Source: Stanieria sp. NIES-3757 (GTDB lineage Bacteria; Cyanobacteriota; Cyanobacteriia; Cyanobacteriales; Xenococcaceae). From it: a stretch of DNA of 64,000 bases. The stretch covers positions 3,286,001 through 3,350,000 of the forward strand of contig AP017375.1 of assembly GCA_002355455.1 (NCBI GenBank), in the 5' to 3' direction. The notes beneath the pieces were generated by a model. The model searched no databases. It saw nothing but the letters and a program-made list of their open reading frames with translations, and had not been told where the DNA came from. Numbering within the stretch: position 1 is the stretch's first letter; every line of letters starts with the position of its first letter. The position numbers and the translations under genes were made by a program. This document shows positions 37,034 to 45,681 of the stretch, in pieces.

Positions 37034-37321
37034 TTATTCGACTTGCTGTTGAAAATACTGAACAAGGTCTAATACTTCTTTTGCGATCATTTGTGCTACG
37101 TCACCTTCAAAAGAACCATTGCAGTTCATCAAAGCTTCGATCAAAAAAGTACCATCTTTGTTTTCGATAGTTTTTCTGCGTAATCTTTTATTAGTTCGCC
37201 GATAATAAAGAACATCAACAGTTTCTGCGATTACATTTAAGTCATGGTCGTCTGGTCTTAATACGTGAAGCAAATTTATAACTTCTAAAATCTCCTGTTT
37301 TGTCGGGGTAACATAACTCAT
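37034..37321 (-). CDS. Hypothetical protein (95 aa)
   Basis: A soluble, mixed-charge helical protein: PTKQEILEVINLLHVLRPDDHDLNVIAETVDVLYYRR at the N-terminus, a basic stretch (NKRLRRK) and an acidic helix at the C-terminus. I know no family. It has a clean ATG with a reasonable upstream sequence, and about 490 bases of non-coding DNA in front that may be a long leader. Confidence 0.55.
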   Translation of the reverse strand: MSYVTPTKQEILEVINLLHVLRPDDHDLNVIAETVDVLYYRRTNKRLRRKTIENKDGTFLIEALMNCNGSFEGDVAQMIAKEVLDLVQYFQQQVE

Positions 37322-37815
37322 TTTTTAAATCCTTTAAATTATCGATCGTTTAATTGCTTGATAGTCAAAGACGAGCTAGTCAATGTAGATCGAGATATCT
37401 ACTACCGCTCGTTTGTTTTGACCTAATTTAGCACAAAAAGTTTTTTTACCAAAGCAAATTTTTAAATACTGCCCCAATTCTTCCGATTAAACTTTTATTT
37501 AATGTTTTTAAGCAAAAAAATTATCTAAATTTTTTCAATTTAGTAAAAAAATATTTTACTGCTGGCTTCATTCCGAGTGACTGTTTATCTCATTAAGCTG
37601 AGAATTACCATATCATGGAAAAACCCAAATTTACAGCTTGATTAATGATTGAAAACTTAAATTGTTAATTATTTATCTGACAAACTAACCTGCTTCGGTG
37701 TAGAGCATAATTTACTAATTATAACTGAAGAGTAAACAGTAAAAAACAGCAATAAGAGTGTAAATTGATAGTTAGTTTGCTAATTTAATAATCTGTATTT
37801 TCTATACTGATCGGC
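37322..37815. other. Long AT-rich intergenic region
   Basis: Nearly 500 bases without an open frame. One small inverted repeat (GTAGA/TCTAC near 37387) is visible. The region likely contains the promoter and leader of the 95-residue gene; nothing else is supportable. Confidence 0.4.
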
Positions 37816-37890
37816 TTAAACGATAGCTACAAGCAATAATAAAACAAATAAAATAAAATTAATAGTAGTTAAACGATCTGTTTCTTGCAT
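37816..37890 (-). CDS. Possible 24-residue single-helix membrane peptide
   Basis: ATG 37890 opens MQETDRLTT followed by a 15-residue hydrophobic helix ending in a stop. The size and build recall photosystem small subunits, but there is no clear ribosome site and no known match. Listed because it lies in an otherwise empty stretch beside two other tiny genes in the same orientation. Confidence 0.3.
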   Translation of the reverse strand: MQETDRLTTINFILFVLLLLVAIV

Positions 37891-37911
37891 TTTTTTTACT
37901 CAATGATTTAA

Positions 37912-38073
37912 TCAATTAGAAAAGTTATAGTTTATTTGAATCATTGTTTTAGGAACAAAAATAAATTCGCTATAATCAGCTAAATTATCTATTCCAATTA
38001 AATTGAGAATAATTTCTGCTACCAACCAGAAAAATATTTTAACTAATAATTTTTGCCAATATATCTGAATCAT
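37912..38073 (-). CDS. Small conserved cyanobacterial protein (53 aa)
   Basis: ATG 38073 follows a ribosome site (GAGGAAA). The sequence MIQIYWQKLLVKIFFWLVAE with LNLIGIDNLADYSEFIF is a hydrophobic helix plus an acidic conserved motif (GLDDLADYSEF-like) that I recognise from many cyanobacterial genomes as a small unnamed protein. A longer in-frame start exists upstream but lacks a ribosome site. Confidence 0.55.
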   Translation of the reverse strand: MIQIYWQKLLVKIFFWLVAEIILNLIGIDNLADYSEFIFVPKTMIQINYNFSN

Positions 38074-38130
38074 GATGCTTTTCCTCATTAATATTAAGGA
38101 CAAAAGCGATTAATCAGTTATTTAAAATAA

Positions 38131-38286
38131 CTAACTACCGTGAGAATGAGAGGTATTAACTAATAAACATTTACTGTAGCTAACACCACGATAAACAAAG
38201 TAATGAATCGAACTTTTATACTGCAAATTGTTGATTTTTTGTCCAGCTAAAGACTGATAATTAATTCCGCGATAAGTAAGTTGCAT
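38131..38286 (-). CDS. DUF4278 family small protein
   Basis: The 51-residue protein MQLTYRGINYQSL...FVYRGVSYSKCL contains two copies of the YRGxxY motif that defines DUF4278, a family of very small cyanobacterial proteins, often in multiple copies. It has a ribosome site (AAGGGAAATAACC). It marks the host side of the left flank of the virus-like element. Confidence 0.65.
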   Translation of the reverse strand: MQLTYRGINYQSLAGQKINNLQYKSSIHYFVYRGVSYSKCLLVNTSHSHGS

Positions 38287-38344
38287 GATGGTTATTTCCC
38301 TTAACTCTAACTACACTTTTAAGTTAAAAAGCGATCGGGAATAA

Positions 38345-38545
38345 CTAGAGAGAATCCCCTAAAGTTTGTTTAATTTCAATCCAGCCATCTTTACAAAGAT
38401 CGCAAATTGGATCGCAGTAGCCAACACCAGATTTATAAAGCCTGTGTAACCAATAACTCGCGTCCCTATGACAAAACAAACAAAGATGATTGTGTGACCA
38501 GTCAATTGGATCGATTAGTACATGAGTCAAGATCGGCGTTTTCAT
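38345..38545 (-). CDS. Small Cys/His-rich protein of the virus-like element
   Basis: 66 residues with CLFCHRDASYW...YCDPICDLCKDGW: two CxxC-type pairs plus His, suggesting a zinc knuckle. Its ATG touches the stop of the spanin-like gene (shared base 38545), typical of tight phage operons. It is the last gene of the leftward late operon of the element. The function is unknown. Confidence 0.55.
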   Translation of the reverse strand: MKTPILTHVLIDPIDWSHNHLCLFCHRDASYWLHRLYKSGVGYCDPICDLCKDGWIEIKQTLGDSL

Positions 38546-38943
38546 TATGGGGTTACCAGTTGCCTTAATTGTTGTTGAGACTCTTTCAAATCATTTGCTA
38601 TCGCCTCTAAATTATCAGTTGGTTCGATCTTTTCTATGACTGGTTGTAACTGCTTTAGTGCCTCTCCATTGGTACGAGCGAGTAATTTGTCATACTCGGT
38701 TTTGAGCTTAATGTATTGTTCTTGCTGCTGTTGGAGTTTAACCGTTGTAGCTTCTAATTGAGATAATAAATCCGATGCTTTATAAATTTCATTTGACACT
38801 TCCAGTCTGGTATTAGCAACGGCGATCGACACGTCGGAAGAGCGGACTATTTTAACAGCAACAGCCATTGAAATAATTACACCACCAAGAGCGATCGCAT
38901 TCCAACAACAACGAGGAATATTTGAAGCAATTAAAGTTCTCAT
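38545..38943 (-). CDS. Membrane plus coiled-coil protein, spanin-like
   Basis: 132 residues from ATG 38943, overlapping the endolysin stop by four bases (ATGA). An N-terminal membrane helix (CWNAIALGGVIISMAVAVKIV) is followed by a long coiled coil (residues about 50-125, QLEATTVKLQQQQEQYIKLKTEY). This topology and its place right after the endolysin match an Rz-type inner-membrane spanin; a holin role is less likely with a single helix. No lipoprotein outer spanin was found nearby. Confidence 0.6.
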   Translation of the reverse strand: MRTLIASNIPRCCWNAIALGGVIISMAVAVKIVRSSDVSIAVANTRLEVSNEIYKASDLLSQLEATTVKLQQQQEQYIKLKTEYDKLLARTNGEALKQLQPVIEKIEPTDNLEAIANDLKESQQQLRQLVTP

Positions 38944-39380
38944 GAGACGATCCACCGACGATTTTTACCCAAATCGACATGAACGAAAGAAAAATATCGC
39001 CCCAAACCACCGTAATGAGCCAAATCTAGTAATTGATAAATTTTGTGGGAATGGTAATAATTTGAGCGAATATCGGCAGCTAATCCGCAAAGATGTTGAC
39101 TCCATTTAGCACCGCCGACAGAATTATTAACAGCGACAGGACGATACCACGAATTAACAATTATTGGTCGACCACCTAAAGCAGCGCGATATAAATCTAA
39201 TTGTTGAGCGCATTTAATAATATTTGATTCGAGCTGTCGGGCTGACAAAACTAACTTTGAATCGATAATTAAATCTTCTAATTTACGAGTGCAATTTTTA
39301 GTTGCTTCACCCCAGGTAAAAGCAGAATTATCATAAATTGGAGTTGAAGGATTAACAGTTTTTCCGCTTGGTAATTTCAT
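38940..39380 (-). CDS. M15-family peptidase, probable endolysin
   Basis: The 146-residue protein is a Peptidase_M15_3 (D-Ala-D-Ala-type) enzyme. Zinc and active-site motifs are SWYRPVAVN, SQHLCGLAADI (His and Asp ligands) and the C-terminal FVHVDLG (His). There is no signal peptide, so it would need a holin or membrane damage to reach peptidoglycan, as a phage lysis enzyme. It starts the lysis part of the leftward operon, and is the clearest sign that the element is viral. Confidence 0.85.
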   Translation of the reverse strand: MKLPSGKTVNPSTPIYDNSAFTWGEATKNCTRKLEDLIIDSKLVLSARQLESNIIKCAQQLDLYRAALGGRPIIVNSWYRPVAVNNSVGGAKWSQHLCGLAADIRSNYYHSHKIYQLLDLAHYGGLGRYFSFVHVDLGKNRRWIVS

Positions 39381-39459
39381 ATTGATTCAACATAATTAAT
39401 ATTTGGTTATCAAAAGTAGTATTAATTTTTAACTGCCAAATACCAGACATAAAAAGCAT

Positions 39460-39909
39460 CTATAATAATTGGTCAATTTTGTCTTCTACGCTAATTAGTC
39501 TTTCTCTTATTTCGTTGTTAATTTCTCCGACGTATTCCCACACTCTAAGAGTTAAATCTTTAAACCAAGATGGAGGATCGAATTGTAGTTTGTAGGGAAT
39601 AGCTACAGGATTTTCAATAATTATTAACTTTGTTCTTCTTATCCTTAAAGAAAAACCTCGGTTAAATATTTTGTCGGTGTCTACATAATATAAAGGACTA
39701 AGCGTTCCTCCATATTTCCAAGTACTTTTTCTATAATTTGCTGTAACCTCAGCCAGAAGAAAAAAAGAGGTAAAATCAAGTCCTAAATCAAAACTATCCA
39801 TAGGTACATGACTGTTTTCTCCTGTTGTTTCTGCCTGTTTAATAGCTGTAGTTCTCAGTTGCCAATTTTCAGGATTATTAGGCTGTATTAAATCAACACA
39901 AATACTCAT
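39460..39909 (-). CDS. Unrecognised protein of the virus-like element (149 aa)
   Basis: No known domain. The central part is beta-rich with aromatic residues (SFDLGLDFTSFFLLAEVTANY, GFSLRIRRTKLIII), and the C-terminus is a coiled coil (EINNEIRERLISVEDKIDQL). A beta body with a C-terminal coil could be a virion or host-recognition protein. Its start overlaps the preceding gene's stop by one base. Confidence 0.6.
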   Translation of the reverse strand: MSICVDLIQPNNPENWQLRTTAIKQAETTGENSHVPMDSFDLGLDFTSFFLLAEVTANYRKSTWKYGGTLSPLYYVDTDKIFNRGFSLRIRRTKLIIIENPVAIPYKLQFDPPSWFKDLTLRVWEYVGEINNEIRERLISVEDKIDQLL

Positions 39910-40145
39910 TAAAGTAAACGAGCTTTGATTAAATTTTGCTCGGTATTAATTAAATAATCGTCAATATTTACTTCGGCTGTTTTCAGCAAATCTAAATATT
40001 CTTCAAAGGTAATCTCTTGAGCCAAAAAAGCATCTAAAGCTTCTCGACAAATATCTAAACGAATTAAAACGTTTTTGATGTCATTGTCATTATGATCATT
40101 TAAAGCCTCTATATTTACCTCTAGCTCAAGAAGATCTTTGATCAT
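39909..40145 (-). CDS. Acidic helical protein of the virus-like element (78 aa)
   Basis: A very acidic helical protein (LLELEVNIEALNDHNDNDIKN, then EITFEEYLDLLKTAEVNIDDYL). It overlaps both neighbours by one base. Its size, charge and position could suit a scaffold or assembly chaperone, which is inference only. No family is recognised. Confidence 0.6.
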   Translation of the reverse strand: MIKDLLELEVNIEALNDHNDNDIKNVLIRLDICREALDAFLAQEITFEEYLDLLKTAEVNIDDYLINTEQNLIKARLL

Positions 40146-40732
40146 TAAATTTGCTCGTTCATAAACTTAACTTTACTTTTGTTGCCAGCTAGAGCTTTTA
40201 CGGCAGTAGTTACGTCTTTTTTAACTTCTAAATATCCCTTACCTGTTGTAGCTCCTAGAGGAACGACGTAAACATTTTTGTTGACAGGATCGTATTTAAT
40301 TCCAGTGAGTTGGCTATCTTTTTTGTCTGTTGTAGTTTGAGTAGCACTAATAAAGCTAACAGTAGCCTTAGCAGGGACGAACCCTTCGAGCTTAGAGTCT
40401 GTTTCTAGATTGGTTGCTGCATAATTAGCTGCCGTTCTAATCGCCTCTATTGGAGTAGCTTCAATCATTCTTTGGCTGACTTTGATAATTGCTTTTGTCG
40501 TACCAGCATTAGCAGCAACAGCAAAAGGTAAGATCGATCTTTCGGCCAAAGATTTGACTTTCGATCCTTCAGCTTTTGGATAAGATAAATCGATTTCACG
40601 ACCAAGATATTTTTTAAATTGTTCTAAAGCTGAACCTGCTGGAGGCGAACTTTGTCCTGTAGGTTTTCCATTAACCATCGGTTTTGTCAACTCAAGTGCG
40701 CGTTTTAAAGCGGAATAGCGTCTTTTACCCAT
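40145..40732 (-). CDS. Basic structural-type protein of the virus-like element (195 aa)
   Basis: The N-terminus is strongly basic (MGKRRYSALKRALELTK). After a Pro/Ser linker the rest is soluble and probably beta-rich (KLEGFVPAKATVSFISATQTT, NKNVYVVPLGATTGKGYLEVKKDV). A basic arm plus beta domain is a common build of capsid or DNA-binding virion proteins. I recognise no family. Confidence 0.6.
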   Translation of the reverse strand: MGKRRYSALKRALELTKPMVNGKPTGQSSPPAGSALEQFKKYLGREIDLSYPKAEGSKVKSLAERSILPFAVAANAGTTKAIIKVSQRMIEATPIEAIRTAANYAATNLETDSKLEGFVPAKATVSFISATQTTTDKKDSQLTGIKYDPVNKNVYVVPLGATTGKGYLEVKKDVTTAVKALAGNKSKVKFMNEQI

Positions 40733-40837
40733 AACCAGTTGTTATATTTTTTAACACAATGACATCTCGACTATAAATCGCTATTTTTGCTGCTACTCCT
40801 TCCCGAAAGGTCTATAGACTTTCCAAAAATCTACAAG

Positions 40838-41662
40838 TTATGACTCAACAAGAGGATCGAAATATGTCAAGCTGCGATCGTAGAGAATTACAGGTTGTTT
40901 TCTGGCCCAAATAGAACAATAAGCATATTGAAAGCGAACGCGAGCTATTGGTCTAATTCTCGGTTCTCTAGTAATTTTTCCTAAAATGGTTTGAGTACCT
41001 GGAAGCGTTGGATAAGTGCTTGTAGGTTCATCTGCTTCCTTGTAGCTTAAATACTTCCAATCAGGGACATCGCTGTTGGTTGCTAGCACTCTAGTTACTA
41101 AGTCTTTAGCATCGGTTTTATTTCTAACTAATAGTTGAAACTGATATCCTTTGTTTTTTTCTACGTAGCTCGCTAAGTCTTTGCCTTTGTCCCACCTAAA
41201 AGCGTTATCACCATCTCCACCACCAAATTGAACTTTGATTTTATTGGCTATGCTTGTCAATTCTGCTTTGGTAATAGTCTCGGAACTCTCGTTCATTAAC
41301 CTATAACTAATCTGACCTTCAACCGCCTCATAGTCTGGATCGATATCTTCCATGTCTTCTTTGAAAAATAAAGTTATTTGTGGCTTGTGTTTCCTTATTG
41401 CTTGGTCGCTGCCTATAGGTAATCCGTAAACATGAGGTCGAAGGTGCGATCGCTGTACGACAAATCTAAAATTAAGAACTTTGAGTAAAGCCGAGTTTTG
41501 AGATTCCTTTGGAAGTATTAGACAAGCTCGTTTGGTGTTGGCTCTACCTGTAGTGTTTTCTGGAAATTCGTCAGCTATATCCTTGAACCATTCGTTAACT
41601 TCTCTGTTGTAAGCTTTCCTCAAAAAACTCCTCATGTTTTCCCAATTTCTCGATACTGCCAT
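40838..41662 (-). CDS. Possible major virion protein of the element (274 aa)
   Basis: 274 residues, no domain recognised. A helical, charged N-terminal region (ENMRSFLRKAYNREVNEWFKD) is followed by a long mixed beta region with many aromatic residues (RSHLRPHVYGLPIGSD, PIARVRFQYAYCSIW, YDRSLTYFDPL). The length is in the range of double jelly-roll capsid proteins of small tailless phages, but that is only a size and composition argument. It lies two bases from the 686-residue gene. Confidence 0.6.
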   Translation of the reverse strand: MAVSRNWENMRSFLRKAYNREVNEWFKDIADEFPENTTGRANTKRACLILPKESQNSALLKVLNFRFVVQRSHLRPHVYGLPIGSDQAIRKHKPQITLFFKEDMEDIDPDYEAVEGQISYRLMNESSETITKAELTSIANKIKVQFGGGDGDNAFRWDKGKDLASYVEKNKGYQFQLLVRNKTDAKDLVTRVLATNSDVPDWKYLSYKEADEPTSTYPTLPGTQTILGKITREPRIRPIARVRFQYAYCSIWARKQPVILYDRSLTYFDPLVES

Positions 41663-41664
41663 GG

Positions 41665-43725
41665 TTAATCATCATCCTCTTTTTTATTTAGGTCAGTGTT
41701 GGCTATATCTGGTGAGGCACTGGCAGTTTTTTCAATTGTCTCTGCTGTTTCCTTGGGTTCGTCAAATTCATCTACTAATTCCAGTAAAGTTTTAGTGTTG
41801 GTCGTAGTTTCGTTAATAGCTTCGACAAATTCAGTACTGTTGCCAACTAAAGAGCTAACCTGTCCTACTGCGTCTTCGTAGTTGTCTAGTTTGTCGACAA
41901 ATTTACTATGATGCTCTCTAAATTTTGGTTCTTCGTCCATCCAGTTATAAGAACGATCCTCGAAATGCCCTTGCGAAAGCATATTGTTGCCTATTTTAGC
42001 TATCCATCCTCCAAGCACCTCGCCGACTTCGCTGGCTGCATCTTTGGCACTTCTAATTGCCCAGACAACCCCTTGGGCTGCCTGTAATATCCTGTTTGCC
42101 TTGTTAAAGGTTGAGGTGATATCTGTATAGGCTTCTTGTCCGATGACGGCGGTTATAACGGCTGTTACTTTGTCACCGATAATCTGGTTTACGTCTAACG
42201 GCTGGTCTTTTTCATCCTTAATTCCAAACGCATTTAATACTTGGCTTGTAACATCTCCCAAACTTTCCCCTAAATTGCGAGATAACATCATTGCGTTATG
42301 AATTAATAACACTGTATTAAACGCTTGCAAAACTTTGTCCAAATGTAATGACTTCCACGCTGTCTCGGCAAAATTCTGAGCAGCCTCTAATCCATATCTG
42401 GCATTTTTAACTATTTCGTTGGTGCTTTTGGTAAAAGCAAATATGTCTTTGAGGTAAACCAACTGACCAGCATTAAGTCCTGCATTTAATCCATCAGCCC
42501 AACTTGGTTTTCCATTAAACATATTGCTTAAACATTGACCAGGAGAGGTTTTTTCGCAGACTGCCTCCCCTGTTGCTTCCTTAATCTTTGTTTTACTAGT
42601 TTGATCGAGAATAAGAGCAAGGGTTGAGCCTAAAGCCGTGATCAGGTTATCCGTGTTAGATGGTGTTGGTACGTCTATTACAGGAGGATTTGACGTAGTA
42701 GGAGGATTAAGAGGTGTAACTCCACCGCCTGAAGTAACTCCCCCTTGACTGCTAGGTTTAACGCTTGCTGGAGTTTTCAGCCCCAAATTATCAACCCCTG
42801 GAGAGTAAGTTTTAATTCCTGGTGTAGAACCCCAAGCGTCTGAACCAGTTTTGGTATAAGTTCTGGTGTAAGTGTTATCTGAAGAAGCAGGAGCGGTATT
42901 TATTTTTGGAACATCTTTAGCAGGGTCAGTTATTGGAGGAGCTTGTGCAGGAGCTTGACTATTGGCATTAGGAAAGGTTTCACCTGTCGGAACAGGAGTT
43001 ATTTGAGGAGGTGCCGATTTGCCTGGAACAGGGGGAGCGAATAAATCAGAATTCAACCTCGGAGGCGCGCCAAATTTCTTAAAAAACTCATCGTTAGTGT
43101 AAGGCGGTTCGCCACTTACTACGGGATTTTGTGTCCCTTGCTCCTGCGCTCCTGGGACTATTGGTGGTGGATTGACATCCGCTCCTACGTCCTGTTTAAC
43201 CCATCCCATCGGCTTAGCTTCATTGTATCCAACCCAAGAGATTGAGCTAGCTACGCCATTGTTGTAAGTAAAAGGGATATTCCAGTTGTAGGAATATAAA
43301 CCTGTTGTGCTATTTTGCCCATGATTAAAGGTAATAACAGGTGTTCCCCAAGTGCATTTTCCCGTGTAAGTTGGACCAGAGTAATAATCTTCGTAGTTGC
43401 CGCTAGAATACCTAAAACGAATATGCATCTTGTATTGGCTACCACTTACACCGCCTCCATAGTAAGGCGCAGGCTGTTCAAACGCAGTATCCACGAGCTT
43501 GCTTGGATTGTAAGGATTTTTGAGCTTCCTTAAAAACTCATCCTCTCCTTCATTAGCTGGTGCTGGTGCAATTAATTCTTTAAGTAAAAATAACCCTATC
43601 CCTCCGCCTATCCCAGGAGCGACTTTAGCAGCGTTTTTAACAATTCCTCCAATGGGAGCGGAAAGATTTTTAATGGGAGGTAGATTAAGAGGTTTGGGAG
43701 GAGACAGAATAGGAGAGGCAATCAT
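41665..43725 (-). CDS. Large Pro-rich modular protein of the element (686 aa)
   Basis: The largest gene of the element. Order: a hydrophobic Gly/Ala segment (residues 27-48, IGGGIGLFLLKELI), a Tyr/Gly-rich beta region (about 85-190), a Pro/Ser/Thr-rich linker (about 195-360), then a helical, membrane-interacting C-terminal half (about 360-640) and an acidic tail (KKEDDD). Such modular architecture is usual for receptor-binding or entry proteins. No tape-measure or tail-fibre domain is recognisable. Confidence 0.65.
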   Translation of the reverse strand: MIASPILSPPKPLNLPPIKNLSAPIGGIVKNAAKVAPGIGGGIGLFLLKELIAPAPANEGEDEFLRKLKNPYNPSKLVDTAFEQPAPYYGGGVSGSQYKMHIRFRYSSGNYEDYYSGPTYTGKCTWGTPVITFNHGQNSTTGLYSYNWNIPFTYNNGVASSISWVGYNEAKPMGWVKQDVGADVNPPPIVPGAQEQGTQNPVVSGEPPYTNDEFFKKFGAPPRLNSDLFAPPVPGKSAPPQITPVPTGETFPNANSQAPAQAPPITDPAKDVPKINTAPASSDNTYTRTYTKTGSDAWGSTPGIKTYSPGVDNLGLKTPASVKPSSQGGVTSGGGVTPLNPPTTSNPPVIDVPTPSNTDNLITALGSTLALILDQTSKTKIKEATGEAVCEKTSPGQCLSNMFNGKPSWADGLNAGLNAGQLVYLKDIFAFTKSTNEIVKNARYGLEAAQNFAETAWKSLHLDKVLQAFNTVLLIHNAMMLSRNLGESLGDVTSQVLNAFGIKDEKDQPLDVNQIIGDKVTAVITAVIGQEAYTDITSTFNKANRILQAAQGVVWAIRSAKDAASEVGEVLGGWIAKIGNNMLSQGHFEDRSYNWMDEEPKFREHHSKFVDKLDNYEDAVGQVSSLVGNSTEFVEAINETTTNTKTLLELVDEFDEPKETAETIEKTASASPDIANTDLNKKEDDD

Positions 43726-43740
43726 AATTTACGCGCGCTT

Positions 43741-44043
43741 CTATGATGTAAAGCCAGTCGGTAAAGAAACAGTTCCTAGCTCTTGAGCTTTGACCCATAG
43801 CTTTGTCGCTGCGTTTTCTGCATAATCAGCACTAAGAGCAATTGAAATTCTTCCTACTAATCTAGGTACACCAGTAGAGTCAACAATTATCCCGACTTGT
43901 ACCGCTCTTGTGGCTACCCCGTTTTCTTCCAGCACGTCAATATCTGGGTTACATCTTCCCATTGCCAATAATGCCCAAGCGGTTAATTTTTCTAAGCTAG
44001 CGGAAGCAGAAGTAGGGATAGAGGCTGCGGTAATTGTGGTCAT
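43741..44043 (-). CDS. Small protein of the element (100 aa)
   Basis: A soluble, Ala/Val/Ile-rich protein: SASASLEKLTAWALLAMGRC, then a beta-like part (RAVQVGIIVDSTGVPRLVGRISIAL). No family. The composition, with few charges, would suit an abundant virion protein. It follows the 105-residue gene with 20 bases between them. Confidence 0.55.
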   Translation of the reverse strand: MTTITAASIPTSASASLEKLTAWALLAMGRCNPDIDVLEENGVATRAVQVGIIVDSTGVPRLVGRISIALSADYAENAATKLWVKAQELGTVSLPTGFTS

Positions 44044-44063
44044 TAGTTTTTATCCTTATGAAT

Positions 44064-44381
44064 TTAAATAACTTGGTCTGGGTCGAATGCGCCTGATGTA
44101 TCGGGTACAAAAACATCAACAGTGAAGCTGTACTTGATTAGAGGAACATCGTTTTTAACAATAAATTCTCTTTGAGGTTCAGAAGCTATTACACCAGCCG
44201 TTTCATCTTCTGCACTTGTTGCGGTACTGACTGACCAAAAATCCAAAATTGCTGCTGCTACTTGAGAGGGCGAGGCGTTTAAAAAATTATCTAGCTTGCC
44301 CAAATTTTGTAAGTAAACTGTTAAAATTCCTTGCGATAAACTTGCACCAGTACCAAATAATTGAGAAAGAATTTGAGCCAT
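44064..44381 (-). CDS. First gene of the leftward operon (105 aa)
   Basis: Starts MAQILSQLFGTGASLSQGILTVYLQNLGKL and ends in a beta segment (LIKYSFTVDVFVPDTSG). Ala/Ser-rich and weakly acidic, with no recognised domain. It resembles its 100-residue neighbour in size and style, so the pair may be related small capsid subunits. Its 5' side holds about 200 bases shared with the divergent integrase, where the late promoter must lie. Confidence 0.55.
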   Translation of the reverse strand: MAQILSQLFGTGASLSQGILTVYLQNLGKLDNFLNASPSQVAAAILDFWSVSTATSAEDETAGVIASEPQREFIVKNDVPLIKYSFTVDVFVPDTSGAFDPDQVI

Positions 44382-44584
44382 AAAACGATTATTAACTATT
44401 AGTATTGATTCAAAAATAACCGCGTTTTTAATAATAAAAAACTGTGTATTTTATACAAAAGACACAGCGGTAATTGTGAGCTGTAACTATTGGCAAAACC
44501 AAATCACAGCAATTTTAACTAGTAATTATTTTTTTGTAATTGGGTAATCTAATTGCTAAATAAACTAAAAACACAGTCGAACCC

Positions 44585-45169
44585 GTGAAAAAAAATAGAG
44601 TTGGTAAAGCTGCAATTTTTGAAGATCGTGAAATCAGAAAAATTAGAGAAAGTTTTAGCCAGTTTCATCGCGCTATTTTTGAGATTGCCTTGTTTACTGG
44701 TGAAAGAATGGGGGCGATTATTCAGCTTCGAGTAACTGATGTTTATCTCGATCCGCAAACTAGAAAACTACACCAGGAAATTACGTTCGCAGCGAGAACT
44801 AGAAAAGCGCGTCCAGATGGCAGTAGAGAAACTAGACAAATCCCCATTCAACCAGACTTGAGGAGTTTTTTACTCTCTTATCAACCCCCCAGGTCTGGCT
44901 ATCTGTTCCCAGGAAAAGAGAGCGATCATATTACTTACAACGCGGTCTATGATTACTGGTCTAAAAAATTTGCTTATCTAGGGCTAGATCATCGTGGTTT
45001 TAGCACTCATTCGACCAGGCGATGGTTTATTACTCAATTGGCTCAAAATGGAATTGATATCAAAACTATTCAAGCTATTACTGGTCACAGCAATATCAAT
45101 GTGCTGATGGGTTATGTCGATGCCTCACCAGACAGGATTAAAAATGCTATGGCTACTCTATCGATCTAA
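44585..45169 (+). CDS. Short tyrosine recombinase (integrase)
   Basis: The 194-residue protein consists of the catalytic domain only. Visible are the first Arg (TGERMGAIIQL, about R37), HSTRRWF (H-x-x-R), GHSN (third conserved His) and the tyrosine nucleophile in LMGYVDAS near residue 178. The N-terminal SAM-like core-binding domain of phage integrases is missing. The start is GTG 44585. An inverted repeat (CTGTGT/ACACAG near 44444) lies upstream and could belong to the attachment region. Confidence 0.88.
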   Translation: MKKNRVGKAAIFEDREIRKIRESFSQFHRAIFEIALFTGERMGAIIQLRVTDVYLDPQTRKLHQEITFAARTRKARPDGSRETRQIPIQPDLRSFLLSYQPPRSGYLFPGKESDHITYNAVYDYWSKKFAYLGLDHRGFSTHSTRRWFITQLAQNGIDIKTIQAITGHSNINVLMGYVDASPDRIKNAMATLSI

Positions 45170-45173
45170 GAAT

Positions 45174-45209
45174 GAGCAAGTAGCACATGGGAGCTAGCCC
45201 TACTTGCTC
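45174..45209. terminator. 10-bp perfect stem-loop after the integrase
   Basis: GAGCAAGTAG (45174-45183) pairs perfectly with CTACTTGCTC (45200-45209). It begins five bases after the integrase stop. There is no T-run, so it could also be part of an attachment or recombination site. Confidence 0.5.
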
Positions 45210-45267
45210 AAGCTCAAGCTTGCCTACTTACATGGAATAGTGATAGTTAGATATCAGTAGTGGTATT

Positions 45268-45657
45268 TTAAGCCAAAAGTTTTAAATGACATTCACTATC
45301 TTTAGGTAAAATGCCATCGTGATTAAAGTTTTGAATAGTATTTACTATTTCAAAGTAAGTACGACCAGAGTTAATCATCTCTTTAATTTCTCTAGCTCGA
45401 AGTTGAGCAAGTTGATTTAAGATATTACCGCCTGGGATGTGATGGTGTTTCATCTTGTTCCCGATTCTGATCGAGTAACGAAAATATTTTGATTTACGTT
45501 TGCCTGGTTGATAGATTCCAACTACACCATTACTATCATTATCGTGTTTTCCCAGAAATCTAAGCAGGGATTGCAATTTAGGTTCGCTATCACTGTTTGA
45601 TAGCGAACATGGTTGATTAATTTCTGGTTCGCTAAATAGAGTAAGTTGAGTGTTCAT
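45268..45657 (-). CDS. Unrecognised protein of the element (129 aa)
   Basis: Starts MNTQLTLFSEPEINQP. The middle has a likely DNA-binding basic patch (YQPGKRKSKYFRYSIRIGNKMKHHHIPGG), similar in feel to arm-binding or integrase-like N-terminal domains that recognise DNA. No confident match. It lies between the integrase and the replication-type gene, immediately behind a strong palindrome. Confidence 0.55.
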   Translation of the reverse strand: MNTQLTLFSEPEINQPCSLSNSDSEPKLQSLLRFLGKHDNDSNGVVGIYQPGKRKSKYFRYSIRIGNKMKHHHIPGGNILNQLAQLRAREIKEMINSGRTYFEIVNTIQNFNHDGILPKDSECHLKLLA

Positions 45658-45681
45658 TTGAAAACGGGGAAAAGAGAAAGG

